Shown piece by piece: positions 12,701-24,110 of a stretch of 64,000 nucleotides of DNA. The position numbers and the translations under genes were made by a program. The notes under the pieces were generated by a model. It saw only the letters and a program-made list of their open reading frames with translations. It searched no databases and was not told where the DNA came from. Numbering within the stretch: the first letter of the stretch is position 1; the number at the start of each line of letters is the position of its first letter. Source of the stretch: Armigeres subalbatus (taxonomy: Eukaryota > Arthropoda > Insecta > Diptera > Culicidae); assembly GCF_024139115.2 (NCBI RefSeq), contig NC_085141.1:376246995-376310994 (forward strand), given 5' to 3'.

Positions 12701-13660
12701 CCAGGAATTCCTCCGGAAGTTCCTCCAGGAATTCCTCCGGAAGTTCCTCCAGGAATTCCTCCGGAAGTTCCTCCAGGAATTCCTCCGGAAGTTCCTCCAG
12801 GAATTCCTCCGGAAGTTCCTCCAGGAGTTCCTCCGGAAGTTCCTCCAGGAATTCCTCCAGAAGTTCCTCCAGGAATTCCTCCGGAAGTTCCTCCAGGAAT
12901 TCCTCCGGAAGTTCCTCCAGGAATTCCTCCGGAAGTTCCTCCAGGAATTCCTCCGGAAGTTCCTCCAGGAATTCCTCCGGAAGTTCCTCCAGGAATTCCT
13001 CCGGAAGTTCCTCCAGGAATTCCTCCGGAAGTTCCTCCAGGAATTCTTCCGGAAGTTCCTCCAGGAATTCCTCCGGAAGTTCCTCCAGGAATTCCTCCGG
13101 AAGTTCCTCCAGGAATTCCTCCGGAAGTTCCTCCAGGAATTCCTCCGGAAGTTCCTCCAGGAATTCCTCCGGAAGTTCCTCCAGGAATTCCTCCGGAAGT
13201 TCCTCCAGGAATTCCTCCGGAAGTTTCTCCAGGAATTCCTCCGGAAGTTTCTCCAGGAATTCCTCCGGAAGTTCCTCCGGAAGTTCCTCCAGGAATTCCT
13301 CTGAAAGTTCCTCCAGGAATTCCTCCGGAAGTTCCTCCGGAAGTTCCTCCGGAAGTTCCTCCAGGAATTCCTCCGGAAGTTTCTCCGGAAGTTCCTCCAG
13401 GAATTCCTCCGGAAGTTCCTCCAGGAATTCCTCCGGAAGTTGCTCCTCCAGGAATTCCTCCGGAAGTTCCCCCAGGAATTCCTCCAGAAGTTCTTCCAGG
13501 AATTCCTCCGGAAGTTCCCCCAGGAATTCCTCCGGAAGTTAAGTTACTCCAGGAAGTTTCTCCGGAAGTTCCTCTAGGAACTCCTGCGGAAGTTTCTCCA
13601 GGAATTCCTCCGAAAGTTCTTGCAGGAATTCCTCCGGAAGTTCCTTTAGGAATTAGTTAG
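9786..13660. repeat. Giant 24-bp minisatellite (about 160 units)
   Basis: The unit is GAAGTTCCTCCA plus GGAATTCCTCCG, so each copy holds an EcoRI-type GAATTC and a TCCGGA palindrome. Copies are almost identical over 3.9 kb, with rare point variants, 12-bp half-unit steps and one phase break near 11521-11530. The unit has no stop codon in any frame, so long open frames run on both strands: repeats of EELPEEFL (minus), PPGIPPEV and RNSSGSSS (plus). These are a by-product of the unit, not evidence of a protein. The left edge is sharp; the right edge decays gradually. Confidence 0.97.
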
Positions 13661-14000
13661 GAAATTTCACAAGGAATTCTTCGGGAAGCTTTTCCAGGAA
13701 CTCCTCGGAAAGTTTCTCCAAGAATTCTTATTTATAAAAAAATACATCTAAATTCCTAAAGCGATTCCTTAGGAAGTTTTTTTTTCTGAAAGTCCTCCAG
13801 TAATTAGTTTAGAATTCTTCGGGAAGCTTCTCCAAAAATTCTTCGGAAAGTTTTTCCAATAATTCTTCACGGAATCCCTTACAAATTCCATCCGAATTCC
13901 TCCGGAAATCCACAGATAGTTTCTTCAAGAATTTCTTCGTTTCTCTAGAAATTTCTCCAATAATTGCTCTGGAAGTTTCTTCATGATTTTAATGCTTGCG
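13661..14000. repeat. Degenerate edge of the minisatellite
   Basis: Mutated units (CTTCGGGAAGCTTCTCC, AATTCTTCGGAAAG) continue past the last regular copy, with rising divergence and small indels up to about 14000. Confidence 0.75.
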
Positions 14001-14365
14001 GAGACTTCCTCAAAGGCCTTGGAACTGACCTTGGAATGCCCCAGAATCATATCCGGATATCATAATTCCAATTGTCTTGCAAAGTGCTGAAGTTTGATAC
14101 CCATATTGCTAATATGGAGCGAAGTTATTGAACTGGATATCAATACGATATCATCCAATCGCCGCGCTGCTGGTGGCCTCGATACTGCCGAGCCGCAGAT
14201 TCCGATAATACTGGCGATGCTGGCCTTGTACCTGAAACGATTGCGAGTGCCGAAGTGCTGGGAAAAATTGGTTTCGATGCTGCCATCACTTTACCTGTTC
14301 CGGCCAGAATGAAAGGAAAAAATTGCGTTGCGATATTTTATGGTAAAGAAATGATTAAATGATGC

Positions 14366-14900
14366 TGGGTCATTAGGCCGAATGGTCATTAGGCTGAACG
14401 GTCATTAAGCCGAATGAGAACTGGTGAGTGAGAAGTGAGTAGTGCAATGTGAGGAAGAAATAGAACGGAAGAAGAAAAAAGAAAAATGAGGAAGAAGTAG
14501 GAACGCAAACGGAGGAGGAAGTAAGAAGGAAGAAAGAATAAAGAAGAAGGAAGAAGGAAGAAGAAAGAAAGAAGAAGGAAGAATGGAGAAGAAAGGATAA
14601 GAAAGGAAGAAGGGGGAAGGGAGAAGGAAGAAGGAAGAAAAAAGAAGGAAGAAAAAAGAAGAAAAAATAAAGAAGGAAGAAGAAAGAAGGAAGAAGGAAG
14701 AAGGAAGAAGGAAGAATGAAGAAGGAAGAAGGAAGAAGGAAGCAGGAAGAAGGAAGAAGACAGATAGAAGTAGGAAGATGCATGAAGGGAGAAGGAAGAA
14801 GGGGTAAGGTGAAGAAAGAACTTTTCATTTTTTGCTTCTTTTTTGTTAATTCAGCCTAATGGCCATTCGGCCTAATGATCTTCGGCCTAATGGCCTGACA
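14366..14900. mobile_element. TIR element with repeated GGTCATTAGGCCGAAT ends and a GAAGGAA core
   Basis: The left end holds three tandem 15-bp variants of GGTCATTAGGCCGAA; the right end holds three in inverse orientation (GGCCTAATGGCCATTCGG and relatives). Between them, 14455-14815 is a purine-rich microsatellite of GAAGGAA/GAAGAA units. The serine/leucine/phenylalanine-rich minus frame across it is only the microsatellite translated. Confidence 0.7.
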
Positions 14901-15330
14901 CCGATGAAATAAAGATGTGGTATCCATATTTATAGGTTCCCGTGCGTAAGACCAATGTCCGCTTTGAATACCGTTTTAGGCAAATTGAATGTTTGTTTAT
15001 AAAATAAGCCCAAATCGCAAATCAGTCCCATATTGCTCCAGACTCCAGTTTAAAAAAAATGTTATCTTCTGGTCCGAATTCGAGTCATTTGTTGCTGATC
15101 TTTTTTCTTTTTTCAGCAGGTCAACAAAAGTGTGGTTTTTCCCGAGCTTGTTGACCGTAAATTTCACAGTCGCGGGGTGAATACCAATATGCTTGATCAA
15201 ACTATTCATCGTGACACTCTTCTTGGAATGGAAGAAACATTTTAATAGATGCTAGAAATAGAAACCTCATTGCTTTGAAAACCGACAATAAAACAAATGA
15301 CAATTCTTGTTTTTTATGTGTCTGTTATTG
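14901..15330. other. Unassigned intergenic DNA
   Basis: No gene or repeat end that I can support. Confidence 0.4.
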
Positions 15331-15335
15331 CCCAA

Positions 15336-15560
15336 GGATGGTGTAGCATCCTTGGAATTGGAATATATCGACAAAAGGGAGATTGAATACTGAACAGAAT
15401 ATGACCAGAACATATCGAGAGTCCAGAACACATCGAGATGTAGAGATATCGAGATAGTAGGATTATCGAGATGTAGAAAGCAAGAATATTTTGTGGATTG
15501 AAGGGACCGAGAAAATCATCGACATAGTGAGCGATATCGAGATATAGAACATCGAAATGA
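15336..15560. repeat. Short hairpin plus degenerate ATATCGAGATGTAG repeats
   Basis: A hairpin (CCAAGGATG, 6-base loop, CATCCTTGG) is followed by many loose copies of ATATCGAGATGTAGA between 15365 and 15560. The hairpin arms equal the first bases of the TIR of the MITE at 53758; this may be chance. Confidence 0.45.
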
Positions 15561-16280
15561 ATCGAGTTGATTGTATAGCAGAAACAATCAATTTTCAACA
15601 AAATACCAAGTGTTGATTTGAAACTTGACAGATTGATACTTTGAATGAAGGTAAGCCCAAAAAAATACCTTTACTAGTTTTTGAGTAGCTACATTTCAAT
15701 GGCTTACTACTTATTTTCGATACAGTAGGTACTTAGTTCTTTAATTATACGACCCCGTGGTTTAGTTCGTTCAATTTGCATCTCGACTTTAAATGAGCTA
15801 ATCATATAAACTGTCGTACAAAAGCGATGCCGAGTGGAGGTGCACAATGAGGCCCCTGGACAGACATGCCCTAAATTCGTTGAACTGAGTCCCAATGTAC
15901 GAGGAAGGCAAACAATCTACACCTGATAATTGGCATCACTGCTGTGTAATGGATTTTATTTTTGTCGTCTTATTTAGTTTGTTTTTGCTTTATTTTTTAG
16001 GTAAAATTGCACAATCTTGAGACATTTTTAGGATTGCAAATTTGAAATAAGATCAAGATTCAGAAATTTGGCTTTTAGATATAAGAAAAAAATCCAGTAT
16101 ACGAAACGCCGACAATTTTTACTTTCTACTAATCTTCTATATCAGTGGACATTTGGAAGGTCGAAGTTCTGAACAAATAAACAACTTACAACAGACGCAC
16201 TGGCGATTGACCAAAAGCCGCAACCGACGATTGAAGCAAAAATAGCCAGAATAGAGGAAAAAGAAAGAAAGATCACTCAC

Positions 16281-16430
16281 CTTTTTGAAAAATAGAAAAT
16301 GGTCGTTTTTGGGTGTCTCCTCTAATGCCGCTTGCAACTTCTCCATGACCGATTCCATCAGGGATGACACCCCAACGGAAGCTTCCTCCAGCTTCACCAC
16401 GATATTCATGCACTTGCAGCTGACAGACAT
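16281..16430 (-). CDS. Putative first coding exon of an unrecognised gene
   Basis: Translation from 16430 gives 50 codons in phase 0 that begin MSVSCKCMNIVVKLEEA and end DHFLFFKK, directly at a good splice donor (AAAAAG, then GTGAGT). The start context GCAAAAATG is favourable. A core promoter lies 600 bp upstream on the same strand. I do not recognise the family; the sequence looks like an alpha-helical N-terminus with no signal peptide. Later exons would lie at lower coordinates, but none can be identified in the window, so the gene may continue past the left edge through a long intron. It could also be a chance frame; the promoter and donor together make a real exon more likely. Confidence 0.45.
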
Positions 16431-16998
16431 TTTTGCTTCGACGACGCTCCCCGTTGGAAGACCGTACTTTCGAGAAAGAGCTTCTATTTGGACTCAATCA
16501 ACACAACACATCCGCAACGACCCAATGCTTCGATGTATTACTACTGGGATTCGACCGAGCGAAGCACCAAAAATATTATTTTCAATTACCAGCTCCAAAA
16601 AACTTGCCAACTTTTCTAAATTCTGCTTCTCTAGCGCCTAGTCTCTTCAGACAATCGCTTCTATGTGATTTGTTGTATACCCAAGGGGAGTACCTCGCCG
16701 GAGGCTACTTAGGACTGCTGTACTAATTTTCACTTCCCCGGTCAAGCTTCCACTTCACACCCGAGCTCACTTTTTTCTTCCTCCGGTCGAATATTTTTAT
16801 CGCTTTATATTTATTTATGCCACCAATCGGAATCTCGAAATCGCTGTGGAGTGACCAAAATAATGGGACACCACTTGGAGCTTTATCAAAATCGAATTGC
16901 ACAATACCGAGGATTGATCCCGGAACCGAGAAAAAGGGCACCACAATATTTTCACTTACACGACCGGAATCGGGAGGAATAAAAAAGATAGGACCCAC

Positions 16999-17032
16999 TA
17001 ACTCGACGGAAAACCAGCTCGCTGCTCACTGA
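16999..17032 (-). promoter_or_regulatory. Inr plus DPE core promoter (minus strand)
   Basis: On the minus strand the initiator TCAGT places +1 at about 17030. The sequence at +28 to +32 is AGTTA, an exact match to the arthropod downstream promoter element RGWYV at its required spacing, with G at +24. It points towards the putative exon at 16430-16281. Confidence 0.55.
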
Positions 17033-17486
17033 ACTACCGAAGACTGCACTGAACTTCCATGGAGCGCTGATGAAGCTTCCTTTCTGCTTTGTCTTTTGAC
17101 ACTAATCACTGATGACTGATGATGATTTGAGATCGCCGCACGCAGCCAGATCCCAGACGATGATGATGTTTGTGTGACATTTCTTTTCTTATACGCTCAT
17201 TGAAATCTACACAAAAGTGAGACAAGTACGACTCAATTTGAAAAAAAAATTGAGATCGAAGTTCGTTCACGGGATTGACACTTGTATTTATACCTCCACC
17301 ACAGCTCGTTCCGTAGCCAACATTGAAAATTCCGCACTGACAGCCATAAGGAGAATTATGAGAAAGAAAGAGATAGGTGCGTTCCAGACTGACAGTTTCA
17401 TAAACGACAAGCAGAAGAAACGAGACTGCATCTATACTACGAAAACACAACCAAAACATCAGACCCCCGAGTTCGTTTTGGTTATA

Positions 17487-17725
17487 CAGTATACCCCCGC
17501 TGATCCGACAAATGTATGGCCGGACTATCGAGGTTTCTCTCGTTAATCCGACTGTCAAATCCATACAAATGAACCAAAACAAAATCACAGCAAAAATTTG
17601 AAAACTGACAGCATAATGTGTTTAAATGGGTGTTGATACTTTTTAATCCGGAAAATTCCAAATTAGCAAGATCCGGACTAACGAGTCGTCGGATTAGCGA
17701 GGTCTGGATAAGCGGGGGGATACTG
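17487..17725. mobile_element. pogo/Tigger-type MITE (family with GTTAATCCGAC words)
   Basis: A 239-bp element with ends CAGTATACCCCCGCT and GCGGGGGGATACTG, flanked by TA. Inner words (TAATCCGAC, CGGACTAACGAG, CGGATTAGCGAGG) recur in both orientations. It is non-coding. Confidence 0.8.
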
Positions 17726-17917
17726 TATAAGAAAAGTCCAACCCCGTACTGCTTACCGTTTTTAATTGAATTGCTTTTAGAATGTTTGAGAAGAGTTTTA
17801 AAAACTTCTTCGTATAGTTTCCCGTGGAGATTTTTTCGATTATCATCTTTCTGCTTCTTCTTCTTCATGCAACATCAAAGCGCCAATAACAATGCAAGAC
17901 AAAATTTTCAAAACGAC

Positions 17918-17985
17918 TTTCTGCTTTTGTAAGCAAAGATTCAAACGTCGATTTGACGAATATGATAGCACCCCCACAGATAACA
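17918..17985. mobile_element. Fragment related to the MITE at 54143-54373
   Basis: TTTTGTAAGCAAAGATTCAA, CGTCGATTTGACGAAT and GATAGCACCC match, with changes, the arms of the 4-bp-duplication MITE at 54143-54373. The other arm is missing. Confidence 0.45.
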
Positions 17986-18103
17986 GATATTTAAGCTAGA
18001 ACAAATTTTATTGAAAATCCTGTGTGAACTTTTGAATTGATATAGGGTAAAATGCCCAATAGTGGACCCCCTAGTAGCGGAATTTTGCTCTTCCTGTCAT
18101 AAC

Positions 18104-18299
18104 AATAGAGGTAATAAACTATAGAGAACGATTGTCGCTGCGGTTCCCTTTGTTATCGTCCCCAAACATGTTGGGTACCTATCTGTCAAAACGTACTGAT
18201 TTTTCCTTCGTTGACATTTAGTGCCCTATCCTCGCCAGCAAAAGATGTTTCACCAGTGACGACAGCGACAATCTTCCTCTATAGTTTATTACCTCTATT
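18104..18299. mobile_element. hAT-type MITE with 8-bp duplication
   Basis: TIR AATAGAGGTAATAAACTATA; flanking direct repeats GTCATAAC at 18096-18103 and 18300-18307. The duplication fits the hAT preference nTnnnnAn. Element length is 196 bp, non-coding. Confidence 0.85.
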
Positions 18300-18306
18300 G
18301 TCATAA

Positions 18307-19307
18307 CACGCAGAAAAAACTACGTTAAAACTAGAGGCCTTGATAAGAGAAACGCGAATTGACATGTGCCGCCAATCGAACCGTCAAAAAACAGCAGCCA
18401 ATCGAGCAAGAGACCTGTCAATCAGCCAAAACATCGGCTCAAATACTGAAAACGGCTAAATTCGATTTAACACCATTTATGAATGAACCAATTTTAAATG
18501 CATTTTTAATTTGTTTCGCAAATCAATGATAGATTATGAAATGCAATTGTTTTATTTGTTGGATTCAATTGTCATGTGATGTGAACACATTAAATAGCAA
18601 TATGTAAAATTTTACCTGGATAAATCATTCTTCCTTTTCATATGTTGTTCTTTGATGAAGAAGATTGGCTGCAGTGTTGGCAGAGCTACATTTCCTATCC
18701 GCGTTTCTCTTATCAAGGCCTCTAGTTAAAACCAAACATATTCTAGGTAAATCCAAACAATAATTCAGTTTGTTCTGGCATCAAAAATAAATATGTTTGG
18801 ATCAAACATATTGTTGCATTTGAAGCGAACGAAAACTTTCTTTTGAATCAAATGTGCGTTTCAAGTTGTTTCAACCAGCTAAATGTTTGAAGCAAACATG
18901 GATATTATTGTTTTGGTTCGGCCATTCATAATTATTTCTAATCAACTCTACCAATTGTCATATTCTGGTAGCATTTGACTACCAGATTTCACAATTCCAA
19001 TCGTTCATATTTCATTTACTTACCTTTCTGTACCTGAAAAACATCCTTATCATCAATTTGGAAGCAAGAAAACATATTATTCCACGCTTGCTGCTGCTCT
19101 CCTATTGACCTCCGATCGGATCCGATCCGAACTCGAGAGTTTGTTTACTTTTGCAAGAGCGAGCGAGGGGCTGCCCACTAGTGTACGTATAAAACAAACA
19201 GGGATTTAATTTGGTTTTAAAAATAAATATGTTTGATTCAAACATTTTACCATTTTGGAAGTAAACATGTATATTTTTGAAGCAAATGGATGAAATTTGT
19301 ATCCGTG
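18307..19307. mobile_element. CACG-ended element inserted into the GGGTAAA MITE
   Basis: The ends are CACGCAGAAAAA and its partner TTTGTATCCGTG. Compared with the uninterrupted sequence at 28814-29357 (read in reverse), the insertion leaves a 2-bp AA duplication. It is AT-rich, with AAACATAT/ATGTTTG words in both orientations, and is about 600 bp once the hAT-type MITE at 18332-18724 is removed. Confidence 0.6.
18332..18724. mobile_element. hAT-type MITE with 8-bp duplication (TAGAGGCCTTGATAAG)
   Basis: TIR TAGAGGCCTTGATAAGAGAA continues as perfect inverted repeats for about 25 bp. Flanking repeats GTTAAAAC lie at 18324-18331 and 18725-18732 and fit nTnnnnAn. The 393-bp body is non-coding. 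It sits inside the CACG-ended element. Confidence 0.9.
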
Positions 19308-19473
19308 AAGGAGTAGAAATTTTCAACATATTAATTCTGCTTGATATCGAACAACAAGCTCTGCATCTCCTCTTCTCGATACATACATAAAACACCCAAA
19401 TACACGACGTTATCCGTCAAAATTAACATTTTAAAGTCTAACTGAATTCGCCCTATATATAGGGTTGTTGTTG

Positions 19474-20163
19474 GAATCACCTATTGATGCCCGCATACAA
19501 ATTTACCGTTCTTCGTACAGTTACAAATATATCATGGACATAGTTAATATCGTTACCCATTAACATTAAGTTCTTCGAACAATACATATTTATGGTAAAA
19601 CAGTTATCTCAACCTTAATAAATGAAGTTTACGGTCTACGAACCATAATCAATATAGTACTGATACAATCTTTCCTTCAAAAATGTATGATGAAAATCGT
19701 TTTCTCTTACGGTTAAGGTGACACGGGAAGCACTAACAATCATCAAATCGTCATCATTTTCATCATTGAATGCTTAACTTTTTTTCTACAACAAATATGA
19801 TTTTGAAAAAGTATCACCGGCGCGTGCTTACTCGCAATCTACATGCTGATACATTTACAGTTACATCAAACAACTGAAAACCGAAATACGCCGCTCCAAA
19901 GTTGCGAGGTGATAATGCTAGAAAGAGACGAAAGATAGGGAAAATAACACGGTGTTTAGTGGCTCTCCGAGTCACCTTAACATTCTTAACAACCCGTTGC
20001 TCAGTGCGGTCCGGTCTACGAAAACCATAGTCACTATGGTCAAAACGTTATCAGACTACAGTACGGTTATGGTTAAGTACCATTATCATTATGGTTCAAC
20101 CTGGAACGTATACCGTTCCAATAATGGTTCGGCTATCGTTTGGATTTATGCGGGTGGTGATTC
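19474..20163. mobile_element. Foldback element with 3-bp duplication, GAATCACC ends
   Basis: The ends GAATCACCTATTGATGCCCG and GCGGGTGGTGATTC are inverted repeats flanked by TTG on both sides. Inner words such as ACCATAGT, GGTTATGGTTAAG and GTTCCAATAATGG recur in both orientations. It contains the TTAA-flanked MITE below. Confidence 0.7.
19717..19976. mobile_element. TTAA-flanked MITE (piggyBac-type target)
   Basis: Ends GGTGACACGGGAAGC and GGCTCTCCGAGTCACC, flanked by TTAA at 19713-19716 and 19977-19980. TTAA duplication is typical of piggyBac. Length 260 bp, no coding sequence. Confidence 0.7.
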
Positions 20164-20379
20164 TTGCGCCATCTTCAATCGATTGCCAAACGCGGTTATA
20201 ATTTAAATAACATACATTTGAATTAACGGATGCGGATGTTTACACACGTATCGGATGCCAGGCTCAATATCTGTTATCTGTGACTGCACCTACCGTTCCG
20301 AGCATTTTGATCAATGTAGTAAATAAGAAGGCATGAATCCACTTCATCAGCACCAATTGCACAACATGTGAAAGACTTA

Positions 20380-20587
20380 CACGCCCGTTTCAAATCACTC
20401 AGAGACTGAGTGAAATTGTATTGTCGTCCCTTTTTTCTCACGGAAATCTTACTCAATTTTCGTAAAAAGTGGAACTACTCAAATTTTGAGTAGATCGACT
20501 TTTTACGAAAATTGAGTAACTTTCCCGTGGGAAAAAGAGACGGCAATACAATTTCACTCAGTCTCTGAGTGATTTGAAACGGGTGTG
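20380..20587. mobile_element. Palindromic MITE with about 100-bp arms
   Basis: The arms start CACGCCCGTTTCAAATCACT and run through a self-complementary ACTCAGAGACTGAGT and AATTGTATTG to a centre at about 20484. TA flanks both sides (20378-20379, 20588-20589). The two arms differ at only a few positions, which suggests either recent origin or arm conversion. Confidence 0.85.
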
Positions 20588-20617
20588 TAGTTTCAAAAAA
20601 ATATTGGAGGGTATAAC

Positions 20618-20917
20618 CACAGAGAACAGACGTTGAAGCTGCACTCACTACGTTGTGATAACTTTTTACTGTTCATTTTGAAATAACTTTGGAATGTCGC
20701 CGTTATCCCGTTCAAAATCAGCGCCCAGCGGTAGCGTCACAAAAAATGCCACTGTGCGCTAGTGTCGTTATGCATGCAAGAGCATACTAGCGCCATCGTG
20801 TTGTCAAAATGAGATTATGAGTTGCAATGTCGACGTCGATGGCGTTGAGGTTCGGCTTGTTTGTTTACACATGTTTTGCAAGAAATTTTGTTCGAGCCTC
20901 CATGTCTGTTCTTTGTG
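20618..20917. mobile_element. MITE with CACAGAGAACAGAC ends
   Basis: Left CACAGAGAACAGACGTTGAA pairs with right CCATGTCTGTTCTTTGTG. The body is about 300 bp and non-coding. No clear target duplication. Confidence 0.65.
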
Positions 20918-20928
20918 ATACGAGCAAT

Positions 20929-21015
20929 CCCTAGTAACATTTTGGTTTTATGCTGGTTTTATAACACTCTTCAATTTATAATATAAGCTTTATAAAACTT
21001 AAAATGTTACTTGGG
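20929..21015. mobile_element. Short MITE, CCCAAGTAACA family, AT duplication
   Basis: 87 bp with ends CCCTAGTAACATTTTGG and AAAATGTTACTTGGG, flanked by AT. The inner motif GGTTTTATAACACTCTTCAA resembles that of the 3.7-kb element at 52721-56424, which has the same termini. Confidence 0.85.
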
Positions 21016-24000
21016 ATATTAGGGAAGATCGGGTAACCAACTCCGGTGGGAACTATGGTCGTATGCTGACAGGGAAGGGGGGATTGGCTCCTCTCCGAAA
21101 GTGCAAATCTGATCAAACGTCTGTTCTCCATGGGGTTGAAAATCCCCCGTGACGTATTTTGCGTGACGTACTTTATGGATCTTCCCCAACAGCGTTTGTC
21201 CCGTTTGTCCCCCATGTTAGGCTGATCATCGTTCGAGTGCAAGCGAGGGACTCTAAGCAAAACTGTGCACATCATGCTGCATCGTGCCAGCATCGAGAGG
21301 GCAGTCCCTTCAACGCGATGTCGGAAGCGCAACCCTGATAAGGTAGCCTACCGAAGATTCTGCAGTTACCAAGAAAGGCAAAAGTAAAGCAAACGGATTG
21401 ATTCAATGGCAACGAATATAGGACAACGATTGGAAAATCGGATCTTGGAACGTGAGAACTTTGAATGAACCCGCACGTGTTGGGCTCCTGGCTCGTGAGC
21501 TGCAGAAGGTTGGAGTGAGTGTGGTAGCTATTCAGAAACTGGAGAACGCGAATTCCGGGTGGTGGATCCCATAGCAAACACTTCATTCAAGTACCACATC
21601 TACTAGCGGCGGTGATAGAGCTGAACGAGGTGTTGGCCTAATGGTGATCGGGAAGCAGATGATGCGTGTTATCCGGTGGAAGCCGATAAGCGACCGCATC
21701 TCCGTGTTTAGAATCAAGGGCAAATTCTTCAACTATAGCCTAATCAGCATCTATGCCCCAACGAACTATAAGCCTGATGACATGAAGAATGAGTGCTATG
21801 AGAGCCTAGATAAGGCCTAAGACACACGATGTAAAGATTGTCTTGGGGAATGCAAATGTGCAGATCGGAAGAAATTTTCTTTTGCCCTGTCATTGGCAGG
21901 GAAAGCCTTCATTCCGCTACCAACGATAATGGTCTGGGACTTGTCACCTTTGCTGCTGCTAGAGGGATGGCAATCAGCAGAACCTACTTCGCACGTAAGA
22001 ATATCCGCAAACACACCTGGCAACATCTGAATGGAGACACTTGCTCACAGATAGACAACGTGCTGATCGACGGACGACATTTCTCGGATATTATAGATGT
22101 AAGGTCCTTCAGAGGTCCGAACATTGACTGAAATCACTACCTTGTAGTTGCAACATTCGGGCGCGACTTTCCAGCGTCACGAATTCGCGAAACAACAGGA
22201 CGGTGCGTTTCAATATCCAACGCTTGTCAGTTGAAGGAGTTGCTGCACAGTACCACCAGAAGCGGACGAGCGGATGGGAGGTACCACCGGATCTGGGGAC
22301 GTCAACAGATTGTGGGAAAATATCCACGAAGCTGTGACGCAGGACGTGTTAGGTACTGCACAGCGACGCCAACGAAATGGTTGGTTTGATGAGGAGGGCC
22401 AGCGAGTGACGGACGAGAAAAATGTTGCTAGGAGTCGATTGCTAGTGACTCGTGCACGTTTCAACAGGGAGCGGTGCAGTGTTGCAAGGGCAGAAGAAAA
22501 ATGAATCCATCGCAACACGAAGAATTGTGATAGCTGAAGCGCAGGAGAACATGGATAGAAACGATATGCGGAGGTTTTACGCAACGTCAATGGCGCGCGG
22601 CATAAGACTGCGCCAGTTTTCGTCATTTGCAATGACCGAGAGGGGAATTTGAATACAGACAAGAATATGGTGGCAGCCAGGTGGAAGGAGGACTTCGAAG
22701 ATTTGTTGAACGGTGAAAATGAAGGTGTATTAAGGAGCAGGATGGACATAGTCGGCGACGGTCATGCTGTGGATCCACCAACGCTGGACGAGGTTAAGAA
22801 GGCTCTAAACGAGCTGAAAAACTGTAAAGCTGCTGGGAAGGACGAGATCCCGGTCGAACTTCTCAAACACGTTAGTTAACAGCTGCATCAATCGATCCAC
22901 CATATTATCCAGAAAATATGGGAGGATGAAGAACTACCTGCCGGCTGGTTGGATAGCCTAATATGCCCAATCTAAAACAAAGGGCACAGACTTGAATGTG
23001 TCATTTACACAGGGATCACCCTTCTGAAATCGGGGTAAAAAAATCTGTCGCGTATCCTGTTTAACAGACTAAGACCGCTTGAGGAGTCCTTCGTCGGCGA
23101 ATACCAGGCAGAGCCGTGAGACCCGATCAACGACGGATCAGATGTTTAGCCTGCGGATGATCCTTGATAAAATCCGGATTACAACTTGCAGACTACCATT
23201 CAGTGAATTCAGTGAAAAGAAATGAGCTCTGGCAGATAATGTCCGAATATGGTTTTCCGGCGAAACTGATTAGACTGATACGTGCAACGCTGGATGGCTC
23301 GAAATCAAGTATTCGGATGGTAGCCGAAGTGTCAACCTCGTTTGTGACCTTAGGGGCAAGTCAGAGTAAATGCGACGCGACAGTCCAATATGACAGCCTG
23401 TTGATAATGATTGTCATTCTTTTGTGTGAGACTTTGCGGATGACGTCGACCTCATTGGAATCGATCGCAGAGCAGTAGTGGAGGCTTTTGTCCCACTGAA
23501 GAGGGAGGGTAGGCTTAACCATTAACTCTACCAAGACAAAGTACATGGTGGCAGGTAGTGACAGAGGAAGACCTAGTAGTGTTGGTGCTGAGGTAGTGCT
23601 TGATGGGGATGTGTTTGAAGTTGTTGAAGAATTTGTTTACCTTGGAACGCTTGTGAAATGTGACAATAACGTTTTCCGTGAAGTGAAAAACTGTATTGCT
23701 GCTGCGAGTAGGGCCTTTTACGAATTACGTAACCAGCTTAGGTTCCGCTATACTCGGAGGGAAACTAGAATATGGTGTGTGGCGCAGACGCATGAATCAT
23801 GAGCTGTATCAAGTATACAAAAAAGAAAATATTGTGAATCGTATAAAATACGGCAGACTTCAGTGGGCTGGTCACTTAGTACGAATATCGGAAGAAAGAA
23901 TAGCGAAAACAATATTCAACAGAGAACCAGATAAATGCTGGCGACTTCGTGGAAGGCCACGAACACGCTGGCTGCACCGTTGGAATCGGACCTGGGAACC

Positions 24001-24110
24001 CTAAACGTTCGAGGAAACTGGACCGACGATTATGGAGCTCTACAATACGCCAGGCATATGTGTATCGACCCTGAAGCCAACCAGGTATCCAGGTAGGTAT
24101 AGGGCAGGGC
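21016..24110 (+). pseudogene. Decayed RTE/BovB-like LINE
   Basis: A plus-strand non-LTR retrotransposon with many stops, frameshifts and an internal deletion. About 21016-21420 is leader. The endonuclease N-terminus reads WKIGSWNVRTLNEPARVG near 21430, and SLISIYAPTNY follows near 21745. The start of the reverse transcriptase (EVKKALNELKNCKAAGKDEI) is at about 22785-22850. The C-terminal block GVWRRRMNHELYQVYK to GRLQWAGHLVRI lies at about 23780-23890. The segment between RYTRRETR and IWCVAQ is shortened, removing the usual YGHE block. RTE-like placement is inference from these motifs. Confidence 0.85.

Larger units (their letters stand above)
18045..19456. mobile_element. GGGTAAA MITE copy, split by later insertions
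   Basis: The first 55 bp (GGGTAAAATGCCCAATAGTG and onwards) and the segment 19308-19456 together match the reverse complement of the intact element at 28814-29357. TA precedes the left end at 18043-18044. Between the two parts lie three later insertions. The copy stops near GCCCTATA at 19456, so its far end is lost. Confidence 0.8.

Noticed and set aside
9758..13660. Long frames (up to 749 codons) across the minisatellite
   Set aside because: The 24-bp unit has no stop in any frame, so open frames are automatic on both strands. There are no flanking exons or promoter, and no non-repeat domain.
14373..14828. 151-codon serine/leucine/phenylalanine-rich frame (minus)
   Set aside because: It is the translated GAAGGAA microsatellite between transposon ends.
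15336..15359. Minimal transposon remnant from the CAAGGATG hairpin
   Set aside because: It equals the first 8-9 bp of the TIR at 53758 only; too short to separate from chance.
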